Assembly: GCA_019694575.1 (NCBI GenBank)
Contig: JAIBBR010000003.1
Coordinates: forward strand, 27,463 to 91,462
Source: Myxococcaceae bacterium
Lineage (GTDB): Bacteria; Myxococcota; Myxococcia; Myxococcales; Myxococcaceae
DNA length: 64,000 nt
Direction: 5' to 3'
Shown: piece by piece, positions 24,486 through 32,799 of the stretch
How positions within the stretch are numbered: position 1 is the stretch's first letter
Layout: the number at the start of each line of letters is the position of its first letter
The notes under the pieces: generated by a model
What the model was told of the DNA's origin: nothing
Seen by the model: the letters and a program-made list of their open reading frames with translations, nothing else
Databases searched by the model: none
Program-made: the position numbers and the translations under genes

Positions 24486-25243
24486 ATCTCGATTATGCGC
24501 TGCTGTTGATTGTCGGCGTGTTTGCGCTGTGGGGCGCTTTTACCGGCTTCGCCCGGCAGCTCGCCTCGGTGGTCGCCGCGATTGCCGGGTGGTTCGCCGC
24601 CAAGCCAACGGGTGAAGTGTGGGCGCCGGTCTTTGTCAAAGCCACTGGGTGGAGCGAAAAGCTTTCGACGCTCGCCACCACCGTCATCACCTTCATCGTC
24701 ATCTACCTGCTGGTGCGCTGGTTGGTGACGACGGTGGTGCGCCGCGTGTTGGCAGGCAAAGACCCTGACAACCGCACCCTTGACCGGGTGCTCGGCTTCA
24801 TCGCCAGTGGCGCGAAGATCTTTGGCCTGGTGTGGGTAGCGCTCTCGGCGCTTGCGTACGTCGAAAAGCACGTCAGCATTCAGGGCCGCCGCCCGTTCTC
24901 GCTGCCTTCAGATTCACGCGCAGTGAAATGGGTGCGTGAAAACAACCTCTTCGATTACCTGGGCACCACCGTCGAGCCCAGCCTGCCGAAGCTCTTAGAG
25001 GGCATTTCGGTGCGCGACGCCGTGTCGTTGCAAAAGAACCCACACTTCATCGCGCTGCGAAAAAACCCCCTTTTCATGCCCCTGCTGAACGACAGCAAGG
25101 TGCAAAGCGCGGTGGAAAAAGGGCAATGGAGCGAGCTGGCACAAAACCCCACCGTGCAACGGGCCCTCGCAGACCCCGACGTACTCGAGCACTTGCGTGG
25201 GCTGGCGAGCGACTTGCGTTCTCAGAAGGGCATGCCGCGCTGA
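24482..25243 (+). CDS. CvpA-family membrane protein
   Basis: 253 residues with about four N-terminal helices (LDYALLLIVGVFALWGAFTG, LASVVAAIAGWFAAKP, VITFIVIYLLVRWLVTTVVR, IFGLVWVALSALAYV), the CvpA fold named for colicin V production. A soluble C-terminal tail of about 120 residues carries VRDAVSLQKNPHF and repeated short helices. The start is GTG overlapping the J-protein stop (GTGA). Known CvpA proteins influence envelope and stress traits; its coupling to an Hsp70/J pair suggests membrane stress, which is inference only. Confidence 0.83.
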   Translation: MNLDYALLLIVGVFALWGAFTGFARQLASVVAAIAGWFAAKPTGEVWAPVFVKATGWSEKLSTLATTVITFIVIYLLVRWLVTTVVRRVLAGKDPDNRTLDRVLGFIASGAKIFGLVWVALSALAYVEKHVSIQGRRPFSLPSDSRAVKWVRENNLFDYLGTTVEPSLPKLLEGISVRDAVSLQKNPHFIALRKNPLFMPLLNDSKVQSAVEKGQWSELAQNPTVQRALADPDVLEHLRGLASDLRSQKGMPR

Positions 25244-25290
25244 TCAATGGTGGCATCGCGGGGCCGCTTTCTTATATTCGTGCTCCACAC

Positions 25291-27288
25291 ATGCCTCCTT
25301 CGCCTCCGCAACGTTGGTCTATTGGTGACTCACTCGACACGTACGCCATTCGGCAATGGGGGGCGGGCTACTTTGGCGTGAACGACAAAGGCAACGTCGT
25401 GGTGCACCCCGGCGGGCCTGATCAACCCAGCTTCGACTTGAAAGACTTGGTCGACGAAGTGCGCCGCCGCGGCATTGGCCCGCCGCTGCTCATTCGCTTC
25501 ACCGACATTTTGCGCCACCGCGTGGTGCACCTGAACGAAGCGTTTCGCAAGGCGATTACCGAGCATGGGTACAAGGGCGGCTACAACGGCGTTTACCCCA
25601 TCAAGGTGAACCAACACCGCTACGTGGTAGAAACGGTGGTCGGCGCCGGCCGGCAATATGCTTACGGGTTAGAAGCAGGCAGCAAACCTGAATTGCTCGC
25701 GGTGATGGCGTTGCTTGAAGACCAAGACGCCCTGATCATCTGCAACGGCTACAAAGACGAAGAGTACATCGAGACGGCCCTGCTCGCCTCGAAGCTGGGC
25801 CGCCGGGTGGTGATGGTGGTGGAAAAACCCACCGAGCTGCCGCTGATTGCCGAGGTGGCGCGCAAGACGGGCATCGCTCCGCGCATCGGCATTCGCGTGC
25901 GGTTGTCGTCACGTGGCGCCGGCAAATGGGAGGCGTCAGGCGGCGACCGCTCTAAATTCGGCCTTTCTTCGTCTGAATTGATGCAGGCGATCGCCTTCAT
26001 GCGCGAAGCCGGGCTGATCAATTCGTTCGAGCTGCTGCATTTTCACTTGGGCAGCCAGATCTCCAACATTCGCAGTGTGAAGAATGCGTTGCGCGAGGTG
26101 GGCCGGTTCTACGTCGAAGTGGCGGGCTTGGGCGCGCCGCTCAAGTACCTAGACGTCGGCGGAGGTCTGGGCGTCGACTACGACGGCTCGCAGACCAACT
26201 TCTCATCGTCGATGAACTACACCACCGAAGAATACGCCAACGACGTGGTGTTCTCGGTGATGGAAGCATGCGATTTGGCGAAAGTGCCGCACCCGATTTT
26301 GGTCTCTGAATCGGGCCGCGCGGTGGTTGCTCACCACGCAGTGCTGGTGACCGAAGTGTTGGGCTCGAGCGAGTTCGATTCTGAGAGCGTGCCCGAGCGA
26401 CTCACCGACGACGCGCCGCAAGTGGTGAAGAATCTGTGGGCCACGTACCGCGACGTGACGCGCAAGAACTTAATGGAGGCGTACCATGACGCCTCTGAAT
26501 ACAAGGAAGAGAGCCTGTCACTCTTTTCTCTCGGGCATCTGACGCTGAGCCAGCGCGTGGTGGCTGAAAACATCTTCTGGGCGCTGTGCCACAAAATCAT
26601 GCGGCTGGCGCGTGAGAGCGGCGAAGTGCCCGAAGACTTAGAGGTGCTGGAGCGCCTGCTTTCCGACACGTATTTCTGCAATTTTTCAGTCTTTCAATCG
26701 CTGCCTGACTCGTGGGCGATTGATCAGCTCTTCCCGGTAATGCCGCTGCATCGCCTGCAAGAGAAACCGACCCGTCAGGCCGTGCTCGCCGACATCACTT
26801 GCGACTCTGACGGCAAGATTGATCACTTCATCGACAAGCGTGAAGTGAAAGACGTGTTGCCGCTGCACCCGCTCAATGACGACGAGTACTACCTGGGCAT
26901 TTTCTTGGTCGGCGCGTACCAAGAAATTTTGGGCGACTTGCACAATTTGTTCGGAGACACACACACGGTGCAGGTGTCATTGGCCCCGGGCGGCGGCTAC
27001 CTGATTGATCACGTGGTGCCGGGCGATACCGTGACCGAAGTGCTGAACTACGTCAGCTACAACAAAGACGACCTGGTCGCGAAGATGCGCCGGTTGACCG
27101 AAGCCGCGTTGCGTGCGGGCCGCATTTCACTCGACGACTCGCGGCAAATCTTGCGCGTGTATGAAGACGGTCTTGACGGTTACACGTACTTGGAGCGCGA
27201 AGTCGACGCCAAGGCGTTTCAGTCGACCGGGCAGCTGCGGCTGGTGCCCGTGGGAGAGAGCAACGGCGGCAGCAAGACCGGTACTTAG
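25291..27288 (+). CDS. speA: Biosynthetic arginine decarboxylase
   Basis: PLP enzyme making agmatine from arginine for polyamine synthesis; 665 residues, close to the usual SpeA length. Recognisable are the N-terminal SLDTYAIRQWGAGYFGVND, the PLP-Lys segment GVYPIKVNQHRYVVETV, the HFHLGSQISNIRSVK loop, LDVGGGLGVDYDGS, and the active-site TYFCNFSVFQSLPDSWAIDQ. ATG 25291 was chosen because the open frame upstream runs through the CvpA gene. The stop overlaps the convergent OsmC gene by 4 bases. No other polyamine gene is adjacent. Confidence 0.96.
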   Translation: MPPSPPQRWSIGDSLDTYAIRQWGAGYFGVNDKGNVVVHPGGPDQPSFDLKDLVDEVRRRGIGPPLLIRFTDILRHRVVHLNEAFRKAITEHGYKGGYNGVYPIKVNQHRYVVETVVGAGRQYAYGLEAGSKPELLAVMALLEDQDALIICNGYKDEEYIETALLASKLGRRVVMVVEKPTELPLIAEVARKTGIAPRIGIRVRLSSRGAGKWEASGGDRSKFGLSSSELMQAIAFMREAGLINSFELLHFHLGSQISNIRSVKNALREVGRFYVEVAGLGAPLKYLDVGGGLGVDYDGSQTNFSSSMNYTTEEYANDVVFSVMEACDLAKVPHPILVSESGRAVVAHHAVLVTEVLGSSEFDSESVPERLTDDAPQVVKNLWATYRDVTRKNLMEAYHDASEYKEESLSLFSLGHLTLSQRVVAENIFWALCHKIMRLARESGEVPEDLEVLERLLSDTYFCNFSVFQSLPDSWAIDQLFPVMPLHRLQEKPTRQAVLADITCDSDGKIDHFIDKREVKDVLPLHPLNDDEYYLGIFLVGAYQEILGDLHNLFGDTHTVQVSLAPGGGYLIDHVVPGDTVTEVLNYVSYNKDDLVAKMRRLTEAALRAGRISLDDSRQILRVYEDGLDGYTYLEREVDAKAFQSTGQLRLVPVGESNGGSKTGT

Positions 27289-27674
27289 TAACGAAACACC
27301 ACCGGCATTTGCAGCGCGGGGCTCAGCGAGCGAGCCACCGGGCAGCCGCGGGCGATCTCTTCGAGCTTCGCGCGATCGCCCTCGCGCACTTCTTTGGGCA
27401 TCTGAATGTCGATGCGCAGCTCGGCGATACGGCGCGGGTTGCTGGCCATGATTTTCTCGACACTGCCGGTGGCGTCTCCCCATGGCATCGACTCGCGCCG
27501 GGCCGCCAACGCCATGGTGGTGAGCATGCATGAGAGCAGCGCCGCGCCCACCGAGTCAGTGGGAGAAAAGCTCGAGGCATTGCCGCCGTTGTCTTTCGGG
27601 GCATCGGTCTTCCACTCCGTCGCTGAAGGCTCGTGACGCAAGCGGCACGTCAGGCCTTTCAATTCGGCGGTCAT
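27285..27674 (-). CDS. OsmC/Ohr-family peroxide-reducing protein
   Basis: About 129 residues. The two reactive cysteines are visible in GAALLSCMLTTMAL and EIARGCPVARSL, and DAPKDNGGNASSFSPTDSVG is the usual OsmC N-terminal segment. The family reduces organic hydroperoxides with thiol partners. ATG 27674 was preferred because GGAG lies 5 bases upstream; an earlier ATG-ATG at 27701 adds nine residues. It is monocistronic and convergent with speA. Confidence 0.9.
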   Translation of the reverse strand: MTAELKGLTCRLRHEPSATEWKTDAPKDNGGNASSFSPTDSVGAALLSCMLTTMALAARRESMPWGDATGSVEKIMASNPRRIAELRIDIQMPKEVREGDRAKLEEIARGCPVARSLSPALQMPVVFRY

Positions 27675-27834
27675 TTTCACTCCAGCGGTCGTGGTCATCA
27701 TGGTGCCTGCTTAGCGGAGAACCAGCGCTACGGGTTGGACGAATGCCTAAACGCGGCGGCCGCGGGGTTGCGCGCACTGGAAATGTTCGTGGAGAGCTCG
27801 CCCCCATTTGGGCCAACGACTCTTTTAGGCAGCA

Positions 27835-29583
27835 TCAAGCTGCGCTCACCACGGTGAAGCGGCTGCTCTCACGCTCCGCGGCCACGCGTTCGCGGTCTTC
27901 AGGTATTTGCGCCTTGTCGAGCCAGCGAATCATTTCGTCAGGCTCCCACTGGTAGGGCTGGCCGTTGAGCCGTACTCGCCCTTGCGCGACCGCGTTCGTC
28001 ACTTCAAGGAGTGGAATCGCTGCAGTGTCACGAACCAGCGCTTCGAACCGACCCTGACGCTCGGCGTTGAAGAAGCGCGACGTGTGCCGCGCCGCGAATG
28101 CCATGTGGTACCACGACGGGCAAAACGCAACGCCGTCGAACCCGAGGCGGCCCGCGACAAGACCGGTCATCAAGGCCGCTTCACGCGCCAACCCCAAACC
28201 CGGTACCTCTTGCCCCGGCAGCTGGGGCCGTTTGTCCGAAAATTTCGCGCGCGGGTGCCGCAACGAGAGCCAGTTGATGAACAAGAACTCCCGCGTACCG
28301 ATGGTCTTCTTTTCCACCGCGAGCTCTACCAGCGGGTGCTCCTCGCCGGTATCGACGTCGACGCCGAGGAGCCGGGTCTGATCAGCCTTGCCTCGCTGCC
28401 CCAGCTCCACGCGGAGGTCGCGGTAGCCCAAGCGACGCAGCACGTCGAGCAGACCAAATTTTTCCCACGCCAGCTCGATGCCTTCAGCCGTGTAGAAGCC
28501 GAGCAGCCGATGCTGAGCTGCCTGCGACGGCCCGTACAACTCGGGAAAATCGCTCTCACTCAACGTGCCTGCGCTGCCCAAGTCTTCAGCGCTCAGGCCT
28601 TTGGCAATGAAGTGAAACCGCTGTGAGAGCGGATCATACTCAGCGGGTATCGGCGCTTCAGAACCAAGCGCCAGAGCCAAACCCGTGCCAGCCAACGCTT
28701 TCCACGCGTTAGAACCGTAGCCACCCGCGGGTAGCCACACCGAGGGTCGGCCGCCCAACGCTTTGAGCACGTTCAAGTCGCGCGTACGGGCACCCTCGAG
28801 CGTAAGGCCCAAGGCACCCAAACGGTCATGGGCAAGCACGTCTCCACCGGCGAGTACAAAGGTGAGCGCCGCTTTGGGCATTTTTCCGAGCAGCGTGTCG
28901 AGCTCGGCCAGGTAGCGCTTGTCGTCGCAACCTTGGGGTAACACCGTTTCATGCACTGAGCGCGGCGGGGCCCAGTCGACGCCCGACAGCGAGCCCACCC
29001 ACACGTTGTCTTCGGGCCGCAGACACGCTGCGGTACCATCGGGAGGGTGTGCGTCGAGATCGAGCACCGCCACCGTGCCCTTTAAGCCTTCGCGGCGCAG
29101 CACACGTACCGCCACCACCACGTCGTTGAGCGGGCAAAAGCCCACACCGCGGTCAGGCCGGGCGTGGTGAAACCCTCCAAAGAGGTTCAAGTTCGGGCGC
29201 GCTTCTTTAAGCGCGTCACGTGCTGCGGCGAGCGTGCCGCCACAACCCAAACGGTAAGTGCGAATGAGCTCGTCGGGCACCACGTCTGAAACGTCGACCG
29301 CGAAGATGTCGGCCAGCACACGGGGGTTCGACAGCGATTCTAAGTACTCGGCCGAGTGAACCAAGCCCAGCTCGGCATAAGAGATTGCGTGAGGGCGGCC
29401 CAACGCTGTGGCGTCGACCGCGCGGCTGTGCAGCAAAAACTGGAGCGCGTCTTCAGCCCGACGCGAATCAATGCCGGTGCGCTCTTCAACACCGGTCAGC
29501 GGCAGGCGGTACGCGCTGTCGAACCATACGCGAAGCGGCCGGCGGGTATGGCGGGCATAAAAGTTGCGAAAGTGTTCCCACAT
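27835..29583 (-). CDS. Histone-deacetylase-family protein with extra C-terminal domain
   Basis: 582 residues. The first 330 match the arginase/HDAC fold: LFGGFHHARPDRGVGFCPLN (His139-His140), zinc ligands Asp177 and His179 in DLDAHPPDGT and Asp248 in AGGDVLAHDRLG, and the tyrosine loop LPAGGYGSNAW. The usual second His after the metal His is Pro here. Residues about 340-580 form a second domain not found in AcuC-type enzymes (RTREFLFINWLSL-like TREFLFINWLSLRHPR, SWYHMAFAARHTSRFFNAER). It probably acts on acetylated lysine or an acetylated small molecule. Its end (27835) is 160 bases from the OsmC start. Confidence 0.85.
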   Translation of the reverse strand: MWEHFRNFYARHTRRPLRVWFDSAYRLPLTGVEERTGIDSRRAEDALQFLLHSRAVDATALGRPHAISYAELGLVHSAEYLESLSNPRVLADIFAVDVSDVVPDELIRTYRLGCGGTLAAARDALKEARPNLNLFGGFHHARPDRGVGFCPLNDVVVAVRVLRREGLKGTVAVLDLDAHPPDGTAACLRPEDNVWVGSLSGVDWAPPRSVHETVLPQGCDDKRYLAELDTLLGKMPKAALTFVLAGGDVLAHDRLGALGLTLEGARTRDLNVLKALGGRPSVWLPAGGYGSNAWKALAGTGLALALGSEAPIPAEYDPLSQRFHFIAKGLSAEDLGSAGTLSESDFPELYGPSQAAQHRLLGFYTAEGIELAWEKFGLLDVLRRLGYRDLRVELGQRGKADQTRLLGVDVDTGEEHPLVELAVEKKTIGTREFLFINWLSLRHPRAKFSDKRPQLPGQEVPGLGLAREAALMTGLVAGRLGFDGVAFCPSWYHMAFAARHTSRFFNAERQGRFEALVRDTAAIPLLEVTNAVAQGRVRLNGQPYQWEPDEMIRWLDKAQIPEDRERVAAERESSRFTVVSAA

Positions 29584-29620
29584 CGCGGGAGTGAATCTCT
29601 AGCGCGATGCGAGCAGCAAA

Positions 29621-29812
29621 TCAGGTGTTTTCAATCACCACCACCACACCCCGTTTGGGCGGGGGGTTGCGGCGGCGTTCCTCTTCTTTGCGCTCTTCTT
29701 CTTCGTCATCATCACGCGGCAGGGGAATCTCGAGCCGCGGGCGTTCGCGTTCTCGCTTCTGCCGCTCTCGTTCCCGGCGCTTTATTTCTTCGATGATGAA
29801 GGCATCAAGCAT
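29621..29812 (-). CDS. Small highly charged protein, unknown function
   Basis: 63 residues: MLDAFIIEEIKRRERERQKR, a Pro-Glu-Asp/Arg middle (IPLPRDDDEEEERKEEER) and PPPKRGVVVVIENT at the end. More than half of the residues are charged. The hydrophobic start (LDAFIIEEI) and end (VVVVIEN) flank the charged core, a pattern I associate with conserved tiny proteins of Myxococcota, though this cannot be verified here. It lies 37 bases upstream of the HDAC-family start, in the same direction. It may simply be a short coiled coil. The ORF has no competing frame of better quality. Confidence 0.6.
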   Translation of the reverse strand: MLDAFIIEEIKRRERERQKRERERPRLEIPLPRDDDEEEERKEEERRRNPPPKRGVVVVIENT

Positions 29813-30151
29813 GGCGGCTGTCTTGCCAATGATACGAAGTTATCAACGAAAAGATTTCACTCTTGTTGCGTGCAATCGTCGGACCGTGCGGCCAATAAGC
29901 CTCACTCCAAGGCATTGCATTTTTCGGGCTTCGTATCGCACCTGACTTAACAGTCACGCTCATCACAATAACCACGCGAACCGACTGGTCAACCCCAGCC
30001 GTACTGACCGTTTCAGCAGGTATGTAATGGCTGATCAAGGTGCGACGTGAGCGACCCAGTGCGTAAGAAAATACTTAGCGAAATCAGGTTGCGCGGGTGT
30101 TTACGCACCCTGTAAACGCGAGAGAACTGCCGTCGGCCGCAAGGAAAAAAC
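29813..30151. other. Intergenic region upstream of the acyl-CoA ligase
   Basis: 339 bases without a supported gene, visibly richer in A/T than its surroundings, so it likely holds promoters for the divergent small protein and the acyl-CoA ligase. A perfect operator-like palindrome lies at 30099-30117 and AAGGA sits 7 bases before the ligase ATG. The open frame at 29805-30038 minus shows no coding character. Confidence 0.55.
30099..30117. promoter_or_regulatory. Palindromic operator candidate GTTTAC-N7-GTAAAC
   Basis: GTTTAC (30099-30104) and GTAAAC (30112-30117) form a perfect 6-bp inverted repeat separated by 7 bases, 35 bases before the acyl-CoA ligase ATG. The size suits a TetR- or GntR-type dimer, such as regulators that sense acyl-CoA, and the position would block transcription or leader function. 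The regulator is not in the window. Confidence 0.45.
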
Positions 30152-31948
30152 ATGACTCAAGAATACCGTTCGGTTCCTGACTTGCTCTTGCACCGCATCG
30201 CTTCGACGCCCGACAAAGAAGCGTACACATTTCCCGACGGCTCAAGCTGGAAGCACATCAGCTGGAAGCAGTTCGGCGAACAGGTGCGCGCGGTGTCGAT
30301 GGGCCTGCGGGCGTTGGGCTTGCAGAACGAGCAGCGCGTGGCGATTGCGTGCAGCACCCGGTACGACTGGGTCGTCGCCGACATGGGCATTTTGTGCGCG
30401 GGCGGCGCCACCACCACGATTTACCCTTCGAGCACCGCCGACGATTGCGCCTTCATCATCAACGATTCAGGCACGGTGATCGTATTCGCCGAAAACGATG
30501 AGCAAATTGAAAAGCTGGCGTCGGTGCGGGCGAAAATTCCCGGCGTGAAGAAAGTGATTACCTTCGATGGCAAGCCTGGCCACGATGGTTGGGTCATCAG
30601 CTATGCCGAGCTGGTCGACATGGGCAAAGGCGCGTCGACCATTGAATGGGAAAACATCGGCAAGGCCGTGAAGCCCGAAGCGCTGGCGACGTTGATTTAC
30701 ACCTCGGGTACCACCGGCCAGCCCAAGGGTGTCGAGCTCACGCATGACTGCTGGGTGTTCACCGCGCAGTGCATCGACGAGATGAAGCTCTTGCTGCCCG
30801 ACGACGTGCAGTATTTGTGGCTGCCCCTCGCGCATTCTTTCGGCAAAGTGCTGGAAGTGGCGCAGCTGCGCATCGGCTTCAAAACGGCGATTGACGGCCG
30901 GGTAGACAAGTTGGTCGAGAACCTGGCCGTGGTGCGCCCCACCTTCGTGGCCGCGGTGCCGCGCATTTTCGAGAAGGTCTACAACAAGGTGATCGCCGGC
31001 GCGAAAGCGGGTGGCGGCATGAAGTGGAAAATTTTTCAGTGGGCAATGGGCGTGGCGAAGGAATGCACCGCCCTGCGCCAGCAGAAGCAGCAGCCAGGCG
31101 GCATGCTCGCGCTGAAAGAGAAGGTCGCTGACAAGCTGGTGTACTCGAAGTTGAAGAACCGCTTTGGTGGCCGGCTGCGCTACTTCGTGTCGGGCAGCGC
31201 TCCGCTCTCGCGTGAAATGGCCGAATTTTTTTACGGGTGCGGGTTGCTCATTCTCGAAGGTTACGGCCTCACCGAATCGAGCGCGGCAAGCTTCGTGGGC
31301 CGGCCCGACTCGCTCAAAATCGGCACGGTGGGGCCCCCCATGCCGGGCGTGAAACTGAAAATCGCCGAAGACGGAGAAATTTTGATTGGCGGCCGAGGCA
31401 TCATGCGCGGGTACCACAACTTGCCCGACGTCACCGCCGAGACCATCAAAGGCGGTTGGTTATACACGGGCGACATCGGCGAGGTGACGCCCGATGGTTT
31501 GCTGCGCATCACCGACCGCAAGAAAGATCTGATCAAAACCTCGGGCGGCAAGTACGTGGCACCACAAGCGAGCGAAGGCAAGTTCAAGGCGATCTGCCCC
31601 TACGTGAGCCAAATTTTGGTGCACGGCAACAACCGCAATTTTTGTAGCGCGCTGGTGGCGTTAGACCCTGAAGCGATTACCGCTTGGGCGAAGCAAAACG
31701 GCGTGCCAGGCGGCTATTCAGAGATTGTGCAGAACCCCAAGACGCATGAGCTGATTAAGCCGTTTTTTGATCAACTCAATTCGGGGCTTGCCAGCTTCGA
31801 GGCGATCAAAAAATTCGCCATCGTGCCGAAAGACTTCACCCAAGAAGACGGCGATTTGACGCCTTCGCTCAAGCTCAAGCGCAAGGTCGTCGAGAAGAAG
31901 TACCAGGCGCTTCTCGACGGCCTCTATGCCGGCAACATGGCGGCGTAG
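30152..31948 (+). CDS. Long-chain fatty acid-CoA ligase (AMP-forming)
   Basis: 598-residue ANL-superfamily enzyme that activates fatty acids to acyl-CoA via acyl-AMP. Motifs: P-loop TLIYTSGTTGQPKGVELTHD, A5-type YGLTESSAAS, the TGDIGEVTPDG hinge region and the GGKYVAPQASEGKFKAICPY segment with ITDRKKDLIKTSGGK. Length and the FYGCGLLILEGYGLTE segment place it with FadD15-type long-chain ligases. It is apparently monocistronic with its own promoter region and operator candidate. AAGGA lies 7 bases before the start. Confidence 0.94.
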   Translation: MTQEYRSVPDLLLHRIASTPDKEAYTFPDGSSWKHISWKQFGEQVRAVSMGLRALGLQNEQRVAIACSTRYDWVVADMGILCAGGATTTIYPSSTADDCAFIINDSGTVIVFAENDEQIEKLASVRAKIPGVKKVITFDGKPGHDGWVISYAELVDMGKGASTIEWENIGKAVKPEALATLIYTSGTTGQPKGVELTHDCWVFTAQCIDEMKLLLPDDVQYLWLPLAHSFGKVLEVAQLRIGFKTAIDGRVDKLVENLAVVRPTFVAAVPRIFEKVYNKVIAGAKAGGGMKWKIFQWAMGVAKECTALRQQKQQPGGMLALKEKVADKLVYSKLKNRFGGRLRYFVSGSAPLSREMAEFFYGCGLLILEGYGLTESSAASFVGRPDSLKIGTVGPPMPGVKLKIAEDGEILIGGRGIMRGYHNLPDVTAETIKGGWLYTGDIGEVTPDGLLRITDRKKDLIKTSGGKYVAPQASEGKFKAICPYVSQILVHGNNRNFCSALVALDPEAITAWAKQNGVPGGYSEIVQNPKTHELIKPFFDQLNSGLASFEAIKKFAIVPKDFTQEDGDLTPSLKLKRKVVEKKYQALLDGLYAGNMAA

Positions 31949-31955
31949 TCAGCCC

Positions 31956-32717
31956 TTAAAAGCCCCACGGGCCGTAGGTTTTTGCGAAGAACGCGGCAGT
32001 GACGCTCCAGGCGAGGGTGAGCACCAGTGTGCGTGCGGCGCGTGGGGGCAGGCGGGTGGCGAAGCGGGCGGCGACGAAGCCTCCGCCGATTGCCGCCAAC
32101 GAGAGAACGAGCGCCGCTTTCACTTCAATCAGCCCCGAGCCAAGCAGCGCGATGAAGGCCGCGGCGTTGATGGCCACGGCGAGCACCGACTTGAGCGCGT
32201 TCATCGGGTGAATATCGGGCATGCCGGCCATGGCCATGGTGGCGAGCATGAGCAGCCCCATGCCTCCGCCGAAGTAACCGCCGTAGACCGCGATGAGCAA
32301 TTGGGCGAGCCACCACAGGCCGTGGGTAAAGACGGTTTTGGGTTGCGGCCTGCGTGATGAAAAAGTGAAAACCAGGGCGGCGACGAGCAGAAGAAATGGC
32401 AGCAGCTTCACGAAGAACGGAGCCGGCGTGTGCACCAGCACCCAAGCACCCAAGGCGCCTCCCGCTAAACTGGTCAGCAAGAGCGGGCGGGTATCGACTG
32501 TTTGGGGCCAATGATACCGGTACCCCCAGGCTGCCGACAGTGAAGCCGGCCAGAGCGCCGCCGTGCTGGTAGCATTGGCTGCTTGCGGGGGTACACCGAA
32601 AAAGACCAGCAGCGGAAGCGTGAGGAAGCTGCCTCCTCCGGCCACCGCGTTCACCGCTCCTGCGGCGAAGCCACCCACCGAGAGGGCGAGCAACGAGCCC
32701 GGTGCCAGACTTTCCAT
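31956..32717 (-). CDS. TauE/SafE-family anion permease
   Basis: About 253 residues with eight predicted helices. The family N-terminus is clear: GFAAGAVNAVAGGGSFLTLP, then PQAANATSTAALWPASLS; a second repeat half has GGYFGGGMGLLMLATMAMAG. Members export sulfite, sulfonates or related anions. The start ATG 32715-32717 lies inside the end of a small inverted-repeat element (32701-32783), so the first residues MESLAP are read from element sequence. A frame upstream to 32768 exists but lacks family support. Substrate unknown. Confidence 0.85.
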   Translation of the reverse strand: MESLAPGSLLALSVGGFAAGAVNAVAGGGSFLTLPLLVFFGVPPQAANATSTAALWPASLSAAWGYRYHWPQTVDTRPLLLTSLAGGALGAWVLVHTPAPFFVKLLPFLLLVAALVFTFSSRRPQPKTVFTHGLWWLAQLLIAVYGGYFGGGMGLLMLATMAMAGMPDIHPMNALKSVLAVAINAAAFIALLGSGLIEVKAALVLSLAAIGGGFVAARFATRLPPRAARTLVLTLAWSVTAAFFAKTYGPWGF

Positions 32718-32783
32718 TTTTCCATTCGTAGCACGCCGCCCCCTGCTTAAGACGCCGAACGACAACATCTAAAGTCTGACACC
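32701..32783. repeat. 83-bp element with 13-bp terminal inverted repeats
   Basis: The left end GGTGCCAGACTTT and the reverse complement of the right end GGTGTCAGACTTT match at 12 of 13 positions. The left end continues with TCC motifs as in the 104-bp element at 56240, while the right 28 bases match 51804-51831 at 27 of 28 positions. It occupies the gap between the nuclease stop and the TauE/SafE gene and overlaps that gene's first six codons. No transposase is nearby. It resembles a REPIN or MITE-like element. Confidence 0.65.
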
Positions 32784-32799
32784 GACTGGCTCCCGCTGG

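Noticed and set aside
29831..29843. Sequence GATACGAAGTTAT matches one loxP arm at 12 of 13 bases
   Set aside because: No inverted second arm or 8-base spacer is present nearby and there is no Cre-like gene, so it is a chance match.
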